This document shows positions 8,673 through 16,627 of a stretch of 64,000 bases of DNA, piece after piece. A program made the translations under genes and the position numbers. Origin of the DNA: Methanosarcina acetivorans C2A (lineage in GTDB: Archaea; Halobacteriota; Methanosarcinia; Methanosarcinales; Methanosarcinaceae); contig NC_003552.1 in the NCBI RefSeq assembly GCF_000007345.1, positions 496,001 through 560,000 on the forward strand. The letters are read 5' to 3'. Position 1 is the stretch's first letter; every line of letters begins with the position of its first letter. The notes under the pieces are model-generated. The model was given only the letters and a program-made list of their open reading frames with translations, searched no databases and was not told where the DNA came from.

Positions 8673-8903
8673 ATGGCTTTTAATGACAGAGGAAAACCCT
8701 TCAGGGGAAAGTACGACAATCGTGGAGATTTCGAATCTCCAAGAGGAATGTACAAAGCGGCTCCAAGAGAAATGTACAAGGCTATATGTTCAGATTGCGG
8801 TGTTGAGACTGAAGTTCCATTCAAACCAGCAGAAGGACGGCCTGTTTATTGTAAGGATTGTCTTCCTAATCACAGGAAACCCAGAGAGAATCGCAGGTAT
8901 TAA
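8673..8903 (+). CDS. CxxC-x17-CxxC small zinc-ribbon protein
   Basis: Small basic protein of 76 residues. An N-terminal Arg/Gly/Lys-rich tail (about 1-38) is followed by a two-knuckle zinc ribbon, CSDCGVETEVPFKP then YCKDC, ending in another basic tail. This CxxC-x17-CxxC domain is widespread in Methanosarcina and other archaea as a stand-alone protein; nucleic-acid binding is likely from the charge but unproven. A long leader (over 100 nt) precedes it if the upstream TATA is used, which would be compatible with post-transcriptional control. The second small zinc protein at 9101 is unrelated in detail. There is no operon partner. Confidence 0.8.
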   Translation: MAFNDRGKPFRGKYDNRGDFESPRGMYKAAPREMYKAICSDCGVETEVPFKPAEGRPVYCKDCLPNHRKPRENRRY

Positions 8904-9100
8904 ATGCGATCATATAAAAAGATTTAAAAGCATTTATTTTCTTTAAGATTTAGGGCAGAGTTAAAGCTTTGCCTTATGAATTTTGCTTTAAGTTTTTTGT
9001 AGTGTTGTAAATCTACTGGAAATTTAGCTATTGATGTAATTTTCAATTTCTGTACTGGTAAAGATCTTGATTAATGCTTATAGACTTAAAGGAGTTGAAT

Positions 9101-9262
9101 ATGAAAATAGGCAAATCGAAAACAAAGAAGGGTGGGAATTATACTCCATGTGAAAACTGCGGAGAATTCTATAAGCAAGCTGTTTATATGTATATAGGTA
9201 GAAAATGGACTAAAATAGGAGTGGGATGCCCTGAATGTCTTAAAAAGGAACTACAAAAATAA
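9101..9262 (+). CDS. 53-residue zinc-ribbon protein
   Basis: Very small basic protein with two cysteine knuckles, PCENCGEFY and GCPECLK, separated by a basic YIGRKWTKIG stretch, so probably a single zinc ribbon. The start at 9101 is chosen over the in-frame ATG at 9074 because AAAGGAG lies 7 nt upstream of it, and the extra N-terminal residues are not conserved-looking. Role unknown; possibly nucleic-acid or protein binding. It is isolated, with a MITE 30 bp after its stop. Confidence 0.7.
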   Translation: MKIGKSKTKKGGNYTPCENCGEFYKQAVYMYIGRKWTKIGVGCPECLKKELQK

Positions 9263-9291
9263 TTATAGGGTATTACACATGTTTTAACATA

Positions 9292-9422
9292 GAGCTTATC
9301 CCAAAACCTATTTTATTACTCCATCGGTAGAAATCTCCGAATTATTATCATTATCTGTGGGCTCGATTGACTATTCTGGATTTAAGATTTAGAGAGCAAA
9401 TTTTGAGTTTTGGGAGAAGCTC
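9292..9422. mobile_element. MITE, copy A
   Basis: A 131-bp non-coding element with inverted ends: GAGCTTATCCCAAAACC at the left and, read in reverse, GAGCTTCTCCCAAAACTC at the right. It shares its ends, length and right-hand TTTTGAGTTTTGGGA segment with copies at 10017 and 61521. The ends resemble those of IS5-type elements (compare TCTATCCGAAAAGT of the element at 21294). Confidence 0.7.
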
Positions 9423-9492
9423 AACGTTTATTCCATGCTCCGAGAAAAAATACATGTTGGAGTTTTGATAAAAAGTTTAAAAGAGGATAACC

Positions 9493-9966
9493 TCACCATT
9501 TTTTACGTCTAAATATTACTGTTAAAACAAGGATTGCAGCAACAAGTACAATAATTGAAGGGAAATCTACGAAATTTGGAGCAAACTTCTGAATGCGTGA
9601 ATATCCTGATTCAACAACATAAACATTACCCGAAGAATCTACAGCAATATCAGTTGGGTCATAAATTTGTCCGTTTCCGCTGCGTGAAGAATCCCATTGA
9701 GTGAGGTATCTGCCGTTGCTGTTAAACTTCTGAATGCGCTGATTAAAGTCATCGGCAACATAAACATTACCCGAAGAATCTACAGCAATACCACATGGTA
9801 AAAGAAATTGTCCGTTTCCGCTACCATAAGAACCCCGTTTAGTAACAAAATTATAAGTCTCAGCATACGTAGCAGAAGCGATCATCAAACAAAGAAATAA
9901 TAAAACCAAACAAAACAATATTTTCCTAAAAATATTGACTTGTTGACACTTCATTTTTTGAATCAC
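9493..9966 (-). CDS. Secreted NHL-repeat protein with PEF-like sorting tail
   Basis: 157-residue precursor. Residues 12-36 form a signal peptide ending near ATYAET. Two NHL-type repeats follow (GIAVDSSGNVYVAD and DIAVDSSGNVYVVE, each with an RIQKF strand), which is only a third of a normal six-bladed propeller, so it is either an oligomer-forming fragment or a shortened gene. The C terminus (VDFPSIIVLVAAILVLTVIF then RRKK) matches the layout of Methanosarcina PEF-CTERM archaeosortase tails, with VDFPS in place of PEFPS. It should be exported and anchored to the cell surface. The gene lies alone between two MITE copies, so the segment may have been shuffled. Confidence 0.8.
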   Translation of the reverse strand: MIQKMKCQQVNIFRKILFCLVLLFLCLMIASATYAETYNFVTKRGSYGSGNGQFLLPCGIAVDSSGNVYVADDFNQRIQKFNSNGRYLTQWDSSRSGNGQIYDPTDIAVDSSGNVYVVESGYSRIQKFAPNFVDFPSIIVLVAAILVLTVIFRRKKW

Positions 9967-10016
9967 TCCTTTATTTTTTCATATTATGTTGTTAATAGTC
10001 CAACATTTTACTATAT

Positions 10017-10143
10017 GAACTCATCCCAAAACCCAGTTTTATCTAATTATCTAGGGTTATTCAGGATTGCTTCATAAACGAGGTTAGATATGTAGCTTAA
10101 ATATGAGATCCAAAAAAGCAAATTTTGAGTTTTGGGATCAGCC
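10017..10143. mobile_element. MITE, copy B
   Basis: About 127 bp, non-coding. The left end GAACTCATCCCAAAACCC and the right end (reverse complement GGGCTGATCCCAAAACTC) match copies A and C. It is close to copy C internally, sharing for example GAGATCCAAAAAAGCAAA. Confidence 0.7.
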
Positions 10144-10186
10144 CATTGTTTAAATGAGATAATGCCAGAAAGCAATAAGTAATGTA

Positions 10187-10408
10187 GTGCATTTTGTGAA
10201 TGAAGGAAAGGAAACAGGAGAGAGCAGAGACTTTTCCGAGGAGCTCACCATTGTAATGTTTTATCAGGCTAGAAGAGCGATAGTGAACTTTATCCCTGAT
10301 CCAGATTCATCACAGGATGAAAATAAAATTATAAAGGAAAGGATGGATTCCGGATTATCTGGAGAGGTCTGGCTAAAAAATAATTTTTTTCACTCGTTGC
10401 GTGAGTGA
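10187..10408 (+). CDS. 73-codon fragment of unknown family
   Basis: An open frame that starts with GTG right after a MITE and has no ribosome site. The protein is soluble and acidic, with the stretch FSEELTIVMFYQARRAIVNF and an end reading GLSGEVWLKNNFF. I do not recognise a family. The DNA at its 3' end aligns with 3670-3710, before the hydrolase promoter. It may be the C-terminal remnant of a gene whose 5' part was lost at the MITE, rather than a working gene. Confidence 0.35.
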   Translation: MHFVNEGKETGESRDFSEELTIVMFYQARRAIVNFIPDPDSSQDENKIIKERMDSGLSGEVWLKNNFFHSLRE

Positions 10409-10544
10409 TATCAGCTAATCAGATTTGGGGATTAATTGAAAACCTGCCTCAAAATACCCAGCTAGTTAGGAAATCAATACGGAGTCATATCCGTGAGTTA
10501 TTTATCAGTTTTTCTTTTCATGTCGTCGTTATTGAGGGGGCAAA

Positions 10545-10660
10545 TAGTTATATAGTATTAAGTATTCTGTTGATTGACTAATCAGTCACAACAAAACTTA
10601 AGTTATACAATGACCTCGCCCCAAAATTAATATTTCACTCCACACACGAGTGACCAGTCA
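10545..10660 (+). promoter_or_regulatory. TATA box, dyad operator and leader dyad, second aldo/keto reductase
   Basis: TATA (TTATATAG, 10548-10555) lies 30 bp, centre to centre, before the dyad TGACTAATCAGTCA (10575-10588). A second perfect short dyad, TGACCAGTCA (10651-10660), sits in the predicted leader, which is about 185 nt long. The whole of 10409-10763 is non-coding and aligns with the DNA before the first reductase. Confidence 0.75.
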
Positions 10661-10763
10661 ATCAGATATATAAATTAACGGATGATCTCTCGCAAAAATA
10701 AGCTGTCAATCAAAGATCGATCAGGATCAGGTTAAACAATTCAATAAATCAGGAGAACTAAAA

Positions 10764-11966
10764 ATGCTGTACAGGAAAATGCCTAAAAATGGAGACGAAC
10801 TTTCGATACTTGGATTCGGGTGCATGCGCCTTCCCGTAAAAGAAGATGGTAGCGTCGACGAAGAAAGAGCCACCAGGCAGGTACGTTATGCAATCGACCA
10901 GGGGGTGAACTATGTTGATACTGCCTGGCCCTATCACATGGGAGAGAGTGAGCCATTCCTGGGTCGTGCCCTTGCCGACGGATACCGCGAAAAGGTTAAA
11001 CTCGCAACAAAGCTTCCCAGCTGGATGGTGAAAAGCCGGGAGGATATGGATAAATTCCTGAATGCCCAGCTTGAGAAACTTAAAACAGATCATATCGATT
11101 ATTACCTTATTCACAACCTCTCAGGAGAAACATGGGATAGAATAGAAGCTCTTAATGTGATAGATTTTTTTGAGAAAGCAAAAAGTGACGGACGGATTGT
11201 TAATGCAGGTTTTTCCTTCCACGGATTAGCCAATGATTTTAAGAGAATCGTAGATGCATATCCATGGACTTTCTGTCAGATTCAGTACAATTTCATGGAT
11301 GAAAAACATCAGGCAGGAACTGAAGGACTTAAATATGCAGCTTCAAAGGGACTGGGAGTTATGATCATGGAACCTCTGCGAGGAGGCAACCTCGCTAGGA
11401 CAGTTCCACTTGCTATTGAAAATATCTGGAGCGAAGCCGATGTAGAACGTACACCAGTGGAATGGGCTCTGAGATGGGTATGGAATCACCCTGAAGTTAC
11501 TGTCGTGCTTTCAGGCATGAATGAAGAAGTCCACATAAAGGAAAACCTGAAAATAGCATCCGAAGCTTATCCGAATTCTCTGACAGAAGCCGAATTACAA
11601 CTTGTCAGTAAAGTTGAGCAAAAGTACCGTCAGATTATGAAAGTTGGCTGTACGGGTTGTCAGTATTGTATGCCCTGTCCCTCAGGAGTTAATATACCTG
11701 AATGTTTTAGTATTTATAATCACCTGAGTACTTTCGGCAATGCAGAAGATGCAAATTTGCTGTATATAGGATTATTGAGTGGCGCCGTTTCAGGTGGAAA
11801 ACCAGGAATGGCATCCCAGTGCGTACAATGTGGGCAGTGTCTTGAGAAGTGTCCCCAGCACATCGATATTCCAACGATTCTCGAGTCAGTTGCAGAAGAG
11901 CTTGAAGGATCCGATCTGGAGGAAAGGATTGCTATAGTAAAACAGGAGATGCACAAGCAGATTTAA
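10764..11966 (+). CDS. Aldo/keto reductase with 2[4Fe-4S] domain, second copy
   Basis: Paralogue of the gene at 6401, equal in length (400 residues), with the AKR tetrad (Asp52, Tyr57, Lys83, His117) and both CX2CX2CX2-3CP cluster motifs intact. The N-terminal 90 residues and the last 40 are nearly identical to the first copy; residues about 118-180 and 320-345 differ most (for example HNLSGETWDRIE in place of HALVGDLWGNIE), so the two may accept different substrates. Promoter, operator, leader dyad and ribosome site are also duplicated. Probably a cytoplasmic ferredoxin-linked reductase; substrate unknown. Confidence 0.92.
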   Translation: MLYRKMPKNGDELSILGFGCMRLPVKEDGSVDEERATRQVRYAIDQGVNYVDTAWPYHMGESEPFLGRALADGYREKVKLATKLPSWMVKSREDMDKFLNAQLEKLKTDHIDYYLIHNLSGETWDRIEALNVIDFFEKAKSDGRIVNAGFSFHGLANDFKRIVDAYPWTFCQIQYNFMDEKHQAGTEGLKYAASKGLGVMIMEPLRGGNLARTVPLAIENIWSEADVERTPVEWALRWVWNHPEVTVVLSGMNEEVHIKENLKIASEAYPNSLTEAELQLVSKVEQKYRQIMKVGCTGCQYCMPCPSGVNIPECFSIYNHLSTFGNAEDANLLYIGLLSGAVSGGKPGMASQCVQCGQCLEKCPQHIDIPTILESVAEELEGSDLEERIAIVKQEMHKQI

Positions 11967-12309
11967 AAGTAAGAACGATTTGAAGTGAAAAGTGACAAAA
12001 TGAAGATATTGTTTAAGCTGGCTTTTACCAACAGATTAAACAATATTCCCATTTTTCACTGCTGATCTCCAAATTCAGTTAACTATACCCATTCAGCTTT
12101 TTCAGTTAATTATACTCATTCAGCTTTAGAATTTTGATTTTTTTACCTCAAATTACAAAGTAGTAACCCAAATAATTATAAAAATCAAACCTGTATGAGT
12201 TAGCACGAAACTCTAAAGAGTCTCCAAAATAATAAATTAGTGCCTGGTAGCTTTGTATTTAAGCTGTTTATTGCTAAAGCATTCAATTCCTTTCGATTAA
12301 GGGTGGCGC
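11967..12309. other. Spacer with 27-bp tandem duplication
   Basis: No gene. The first 200 bp match the DNA after the first aldo/keto reductase, except that a 27-bp unit beginning TTCAGTTAACTATACCCATT is present twice in tandem (12074-12100 and 12101-12127) but once in the other copy. Confidence 0.6.
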
Positions 12310-13143
12310 ATGGATCTTACTGATATATTAAAGTCTGTCAAAGAAGGAAAAATCGATCTTGAATCGGCAGAACAGCAGGTTCGAGGTCTGGGTTTTGTTT
12401 CCTATTCGCATATAGCTAAAGTGGATACCCATAGAAAAAACAGAACCGGAGTAGTCGAAGCTATTCTTGCTGACTGCAAGGAGCCTGAAGATGTTGTCGA
12501 GATTGCCAGGGTTATGGTAGTAAAAAGTAATAGAGCCCTGATTACCCGCGTCTCTGCCTCGCATCTGGAAGCTTTAATGAAGGCTTTTGGTGCTGATAAA
12601 CTCGAGTGGAACAGCCGTGCACGCACAGTGGTTATTCATGACGGGACTCCTGCTCCGCTTACAGGAGGGGTTGTTGGAGTAATATCCGCAGGCACGGCAG
12701 ACATTCCTGTTGCAGAAGAAGCCAGGGTCGTTGCTTCCGAGATGGGCTGCGAAACCGTAGCTGTCTACGATGTAGGGGTTGCAGGGATTCACAGGCTGAT
12801 CCCCGAACTACAGAAGCTCAAGATTCGGAATCCGGGGGCAATAGTTGTTGCAGCCGGAAGAGAGGGGACGCTTCCGACTATAGTCTCAGGACTTGTCGAC
12901 GTGCCTGTAATAGGGCTTCCCGTATCTACGGGTTACGGGGCTGGCGGCGGAGGAAAAGCAGCTCTGCTATCAATGCTTCAGTCCTGTTCGACCCTTGCAG
13001 TGGTAAATATTGACGCAGGGTTCGTTGCAGGAGCTTATGCAGCCAGGATCGCAAACATGATTGCTGCAGCTTCTGGAAAAAAAGAAAATCCCGAAGACCT
13101 TAAGCAGGAAGAAGAACCGAGAGAGGAACAGGAAGAAGCATAA
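12310..13143 (+). CDS. larB: Pyridinium-3,5-biscarboxylate mononucleotide synthase, LarB
   Basis: 277 residues, the usual LarB length. In nickel-pincer cofactor synthesis LarB carboxylates and hydrolyses nicotinic acid adenine dinucleotide. The N-terminal helical part (1-60) is followed by the conserved RVSASHLEAL region and a PurE-like domain from about residue 115 (GGVVGVISAGTADIPVAEEA, then YDVGVAGIHRL and GLPVSTGYGAGGGG). The last 25 residues are a Glu/Lys-rich tail (EEEPREEQEEA). It is followed 37 bp later by larC in the same direction, an obvious operon. LarE and a LarA-type racemase are not in the window, so the cofactor is either completed elsewhere or used by another enzyme. Confidence 0.93.
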   Translation: MDLTDILKSVKEGKIDLESAEQQVRGLGFVSYSHIAKVDTHRKNRTGVVEAILADCKEPEDVVEIARVMVVKSNRALITRVSASHLEALMKAFGADKLEWNSRARTVVIHDGTPAPLTGGVVGVISAGTADIPVAEEARVVASEMGCETVAVYDVGVAGIHRLIPELQKLKIRNPGAIVVAAGREGTLPTIVSGLVDVPVIGLPVSTGYGAGGGGKAALLSMLQSCSTLAVVNIDAGFVAGAYAARIANMIAAASGKKENPEDLKQEEEPREEQEEA

Positions 13144-13180
13144 CTGTGATAATTTAGGAGTATGATTAGGGAGGAACTTT

Positions 13181-14371
13181 ATGAAAACACTGGTCTTTAA
13201 TCCCTTTTCAGGGGCAGCTGGGGATATGATTCTGGCGTGCGCTCTCGATCTCGGAGCTGACAAGCAAGCGGTGAAGGAACTTGTTGAAGCTTCAGCGCCC
13301 GTATCCATGGATATAAGGGAAGTGGTGAAAGAGGGAATAAAAGCCCTGGATGTCCGCATAAAAGTGCCTGAAAATGAACATGTCCGGACGTATCCTGAAA
13401 TCGTAGACCTCGTAAAGGCTGCAAAACTACCTCTTCAGTTGGAAGCAAGTACTCTTAGTATCTTTTTGAAAATGGCCGAAGCCGAAGCTGCCGTCCACGG
13501 GCAGCCCGACCTTGAAATGCTCCATTTCCACGAAGTGGGACAGAGTGATGCCCTTGCCGATGTCATAGGTTCTTCTGCAGCCCTCCATTCGCTTAACTGT
13601 GATTCGGTTTACTGCACTCCCATCAACGTGGGCAGCGGAACAATAGAATGTGCCCATGGGACCCTTCCTGTGCCGGCTCCCGCAACTCTGGAGATTCTCA
13701 GAAAGGGGAAACTCTATTTCAGAGGAGGGAGCGTGAATAAGGAACTGCTGACCCCTACAGGGGCTGCTATCCTTTCACATTTTGCAAAGCCTGTTGAGAC
13801 TTTTCCCCAGGGGAAGGCAATAGCCATCGGATACGGGGCAGGAAATGCCGACCTTCCAGGGCCCAATGTGCTCCAGGGAGTGCTTCTTGAACCTGACTCC
13901 CACCTGATTTCGGATATAATTGAGGTGCTTGAGACCAATGCCGATGATGTAAGCGGGGAAGTTCTGGGCAACCTTTTTGAAGAACTGCTCTCGATGGGGG
14001 CAAGGGATGTTGCGATTATGCCCGCAACCATGAAAAAAGGAAGGCCTGCCCATATCATCAAAGTCATTGCAAAGCCCGAAGACAGTGCGAAACTCGCCAG
14101 GAAAATCATTGTTGAAACAGGGTCGCTTGGAGTCAGGGTTATGCCTGCACGCCACAGGCTCATGGCTGCCCGCAACATTGAAAGGATCAAAATAGAACTC
14201 GAAGGTCAGGAGTTTGAAACCGCAGTCAAGGTTGCCAGGGACTCGGAAGGGGTTCTGCTCAATATCTCTGCGGAGTTTGAGGACTGCAAAAAGATTGCAA
14301 AAGCCAGCGGTATTCCTGTTCGAGAGATCATGCGCAGGACAGAAGAAGTCGCAAGAAAACTCTTTTCCTGA
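13181..14371 (+). CDS. larC: Nickel insertion protein LarC
   Basis: LarC is the CTP-dependent nickel insertase of nickel-pincer nucleotide synthesis. The 396-residue protein starts with KTLVFNPFSGAAGDM, contains the metal-handling HFHEVGQSDALADVIG block, and has the DDVSGEVLGNLFEELLSMGARDV segment typical of its central domain. No programmed frameshift is needed, unlike some bacterial larC genes. The Shine-Dalgarno is GGGAGG. It is cotranscribed with larB and ends against the convergent asd gene across a shared hairpin terminator. Function is assigned by family; the Ni-pincer client in this organism is not visible here. Confidence 0.93.
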   Translation: MKTLVFNPFSGAAGDMILACALDLGADKQAVKELVEASAPVSMDIREVVKEGIKALDVRIKVPENEHVRTYPEIVDLVKAAKLPLQLEASTLSIFLKMAEAEAAVHGQPDLEMLHFHEVGQSDALADVIGSSAALHSLNCDSVYCTPINVGSGTIECAHGTLPVPAPATLEILRKGKLYFRGGSVNKELLTPTGAAILSHFAKPVETFPQGKAIAIGYGAGNADLPGPNVLQGVLLEPDSHLISDIIEVLETNADDVSGEVLGNLFEELLSMGARDVAIMPATMKKGRPAHIIKVIAKPEDSAKLARKIIVETGSLGVRVMPARHRLMAARNIERIKIELEGQEFETAVKVARDSEGVLLNISAEFEDCKKIAKASGIPVREIMRRTEEVARKLFS

Positions 14372-14542
14372 TGTTACCCGAGAGCTGCCTGAAAAGTAGC
14401 TCTCCAGATAACTGCTCCAGCTAAACTCTCCAGCCAAACTTTCCAGCTAAACAAAGTAATATCTAAAAATGTGTTTGAAAAACCCGAGAAAAAGAGATTA
14501 AAAACAAAAAACGAAAAGTTTCTGAGAAAAGAGTTTTAAGAA

Positions 14543-14575
14543 AAGTAAAAGTCCGGATTTTCAGACCTTTTACTT
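14543..14575. terminator. Hairpin between convergent larC and asd
   Basis: AAGTAAAAGTC (14543-14553) can pair with GACCTTTTACTT (14564-14575), with one bulge and a 10-nt loop. It lies between the convergent genes and is T-rich on either strand, so it may serve both. Confidence 0.45.
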
Positions 14576-14625
14576 CTCATTCTTATTCTTTACGATTTTT
14601 CTTGAGCCGCAAGTTCTGCTTTAAC

Positions 14626-15654
14626 TCAGAGCTTGCCCATTGAGTGCAGGAGTTCCGCATTAAGGACACTTGCCCCTGCAGCTCCCCGGATTGTGTTGTG
14701 CCCCATTGCGATGTAACGGATTCCTTCTCTGATCCTGCCCACCGAAACACTCATGCCTTTTCCCATATTGCGGTCAAGGCGCGGCTGGGGCCTGTCGACT
14801 TCGTCCCGGACTATAAGGGCTTTCCCTGGTTCTGAGGGGAGTTCTCCGAGCTTCGGGTCAAATTTGAGGAAGGATTCTCTTACCTCTTCAGGGGTGGGTT
14901 TATCCCTCATGCCTGCCCAGATGGCTTCCGTGTGCCCGTCGACTACAGGGACCCTGTGGCAGGAAGCACTGACCTTCATGTCTGCAGGCACGATTTCCGA
15001 GCCATTAAATTCCCCGAGGAGCTTTAAGGTTTCAGTCTCCATCTTCTTTTCTTCGCTCCCTATATAGGGGATTACGTTATCATAGATTGCCATGGCTGCA
15101 ACGCCGGAGAAACCTGCTCCGGAAATCGCCTGCATGGTTGCTACCTGTACGGTTTCAAGCCCAAACTGTATGAGGGGCTTTAAGGTAATTGTCATGACAA
15201 TTGTGGAGCAGTTAGGGTTAGTAATGATGTATCCGTCCCAGCCCCTTGTGTCCTGCTGGACCTCAAGGAGTCCCAGGTGTTCGGGGTTTACTTCGGGAAT
15301 CACCAGAGGGATGTCTTTTTCCATCCTGTAGGAAGATGCATTGCTTGCAACTGCAAACCCGGCTTTTGCAAACTCGGGTTCCACTGAAAGGGCAAGGTCT
15401 GCAGGAAGAGCCGAAAAGACCACATCCGCTTCAACGGTTTTCGGGTCTACGGGAACAACCTCTATGTTTTCGACACTTTCCGGCATGGCTGTATCCAGCC
15501 TCCATCCTGCCGCTTCTCGATACGTTTTGCCAGCGCTTCTTTCGGACGCTGCAAGGGCTGTAATCTCAAACCAGGGGTGGTTTGCAAGTGCTTCTACAAA
15601 TCGCTGCCCTACAGCGCCGGTGGCGCCTAAAATACCCGCTTTAACTGCTACCAT
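14626..15654 (-). CDS. asd: Aspartate-semialdehyde dehydrogenase
   Basis: Reduces aspartyl phosphate with NADPH to aspartate semialdehyde, the branch point to threonine, methionine and lysine and, in methanogens, a direct substrate of the archaeal aromatic pathway. The 342-residue protein shows the NADP loop GATGAVGQ (10-17), the nucleophile Cys149 in NPNCSTIV, the SGAGFSG loop (178-184), and Arg234 and His241. Length and motif spacing match the archaeal/fungal-type enzyme. A GGAGG site lies 11 nt upstream. It is convergent with larC and followed on its own strand, upstream, by a ferredoxin gene. The aldolase that would consume its product for aromatic synthesis lies at 23393. Confidence 0.95.
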   Translation of the reverse strand: MVAVKAGILGATGAVGQRFVEALANHPWFEITALAASERSAGKTYREAAGWRLDTAMPESVENIEVVPVDPKTVEADVVFSALPADLALSVEPEFAKAGFAVASNASSYRMEKDIPLVIPEVNPEHLGLLEVQQDTRGWDGYIITNPNCSTIVMTITLKPLIQFGLETVQVATMQAISGAGFSGVAAMAIYDNVIPYIGSEEKKMETETLKLLGEFNGSEIVPADMKVSASCHRVPVVDGHTEAIWAGMRDKPTPEEVRESFLKFDPKLGELPSEPGKALIVRDEVDRPQPRLDRNMGKGMSVSVGRIREGIRYIAMGHNTIRGAAGASVLNAELLHSMGKL

Positions 15655-15753
15655 CTAAAAAATTGCCTCCGGAGAGATAAGAAATGATTTGATAAGATAA
15701 AAAGGAAAAAGAAAAAAATGGAATAAATAATTATTCCACAATGAGCTCTGTTT

Positions 15754-15936
15754 TTACTCTTCTACCTTAATTGCCTGGTTCGGGCATGCTTCTTCACATG
15801 CACCGCACTCTACACATTCATCCTGATCGACAACTGCAAGTCCCTTTTCTTCATCGAGGGTGATTGCTTCAGAAGGACATTCATCGACACAGGTTCCGCA
15901 TCCAGAACATTCATCTGCATTAACTATTGCTGGCAT
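15754..15936 (-). CDS. 2[4Fe-4S] ferredoxin
   Basis: 60-residue clostridial-type ferredoxin. Two CX2CX2CX3CP motifs (Cys10/13/16/20 and Cys41/44/47/51) bind two [4Fe-4S] clusters, and the protein is strongly acidic. It should carry electrons between methanogenic and biosynthetic oxidoreductases, possibly including the ferredoxin-type reductases earlier in the window. The start ATG follows an AGGAGTG site on the minus strand. A close paralogue lies at 46620. It stands alone rather than in an obvious operon. Confidence 0.95.
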   Translation of the reverse strand: MPAIVNADECSGCGTCVDECPSEAITLDEEKGLAVVDQDECVECGACEEACPNQAIKVEE

Positions 15937-16182
15937 ATTTTTTTCACACTCCTTTTGATTTGCTCGATATGTACCAGGAAATTATATCGGGGCGTTTTTG
16001 AAACTTCCATAGAATATCGAAAAATTGATCATAACGCCATTACTCAGATAAACATAAAAACTTATCGCTTTTTAGCAAAAGGCAATTTTCAATAATCGGA
16101 AGGAGCTAAGGCTCAAGCTCCGAAAATTTATGTTTTTGAAAGTACATAAAAATAACAAAAAAATATGAGAAAATCTTTTTTT

Positions 16183-16491
16183 TTAACATACGGAATCATG
16201 CAATGTAATTCCGGAATCCGTAAGCCGGTACATTCCTTCTTCAAATTTGAGGAGTCCTTCTTTTAACAGGAAATCCATATGGAATTTGTAAAAAAAATCG
16301 GTTAACTCTGACTCTTCTTTTAGCTGTTCCTCGGTTTTCCCAAAGATACCGACTATCCTGAGAAGTTTCCTTCTCGCCGGGTTTATGGAAACTTTTTCCA
16401 TCATCATGTGGTCCAGCTTGACAGCTTCGGCTTCGGTCACTTCTCCCTTTGAGGCGAAATAAGCATCAAGTTCGTCAATTTCGTCTTGCAT
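16183..16491 (-). CDS. Winged-helix-like protein, paralogue of 17926
   Basis: 102 residues, no signal peptide. An acidic N-terminal helix (DEIDELDAYFASKG) leads into a compact helical domain ending in MYRLTDSGITLHD, the typical wing-and-tail pattern of archaeal winged-helix proteins. It aligns along its whole length with the protein at 17926 (EEIDEIDLFLDS..., VYRLTELGLKVL), with a conserved RR(K/N)(L/I)(L/M)R segment before the putative recognition helix. The two flank the CobW-type GTPase on the same strand, suggesting metal-linked or local control. Promoter DNA upstream contains an exact 20-bp duplication. Confidence 0.6.
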   Translation of the reverse strand: MQDEIDELDAYFASKGEVTEAEAVKLDHMMMEKVSINPARRKLLRIVGIFGKTEEQLKEESELTDFFYKFHMDFLLKEGLLKFEEGMYRLTDSGITLHDSVC

Positions 16492-16512
16492 ATTGAAACT
16501 CCAATTCTTATC

Positions 16513-16552
16513 CTTTAATTTATCAGTTTGTTCTTTAATTTATCAGTTTGTT
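16513..16552. repeat. Exact 20-bp tandem duplication in a promoter
   Basis: CTTTAATTTATCAGTTTGTT is present twice head to tail (16513-16532, 16533-16552). Read on the minus strand the unit includes a TATA-like ATAAATTAAAG, so the core promoter of the gene at 16183 may be doubled. Confidence 0.7.
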
Positions 16553-16627
16553 TCAGTTTTTGATACTGAATATAGTTGCTTTTATTTTTTTCGTTGATTG
16601 GAACCGGATTTCTTAAAATATCTGGAA

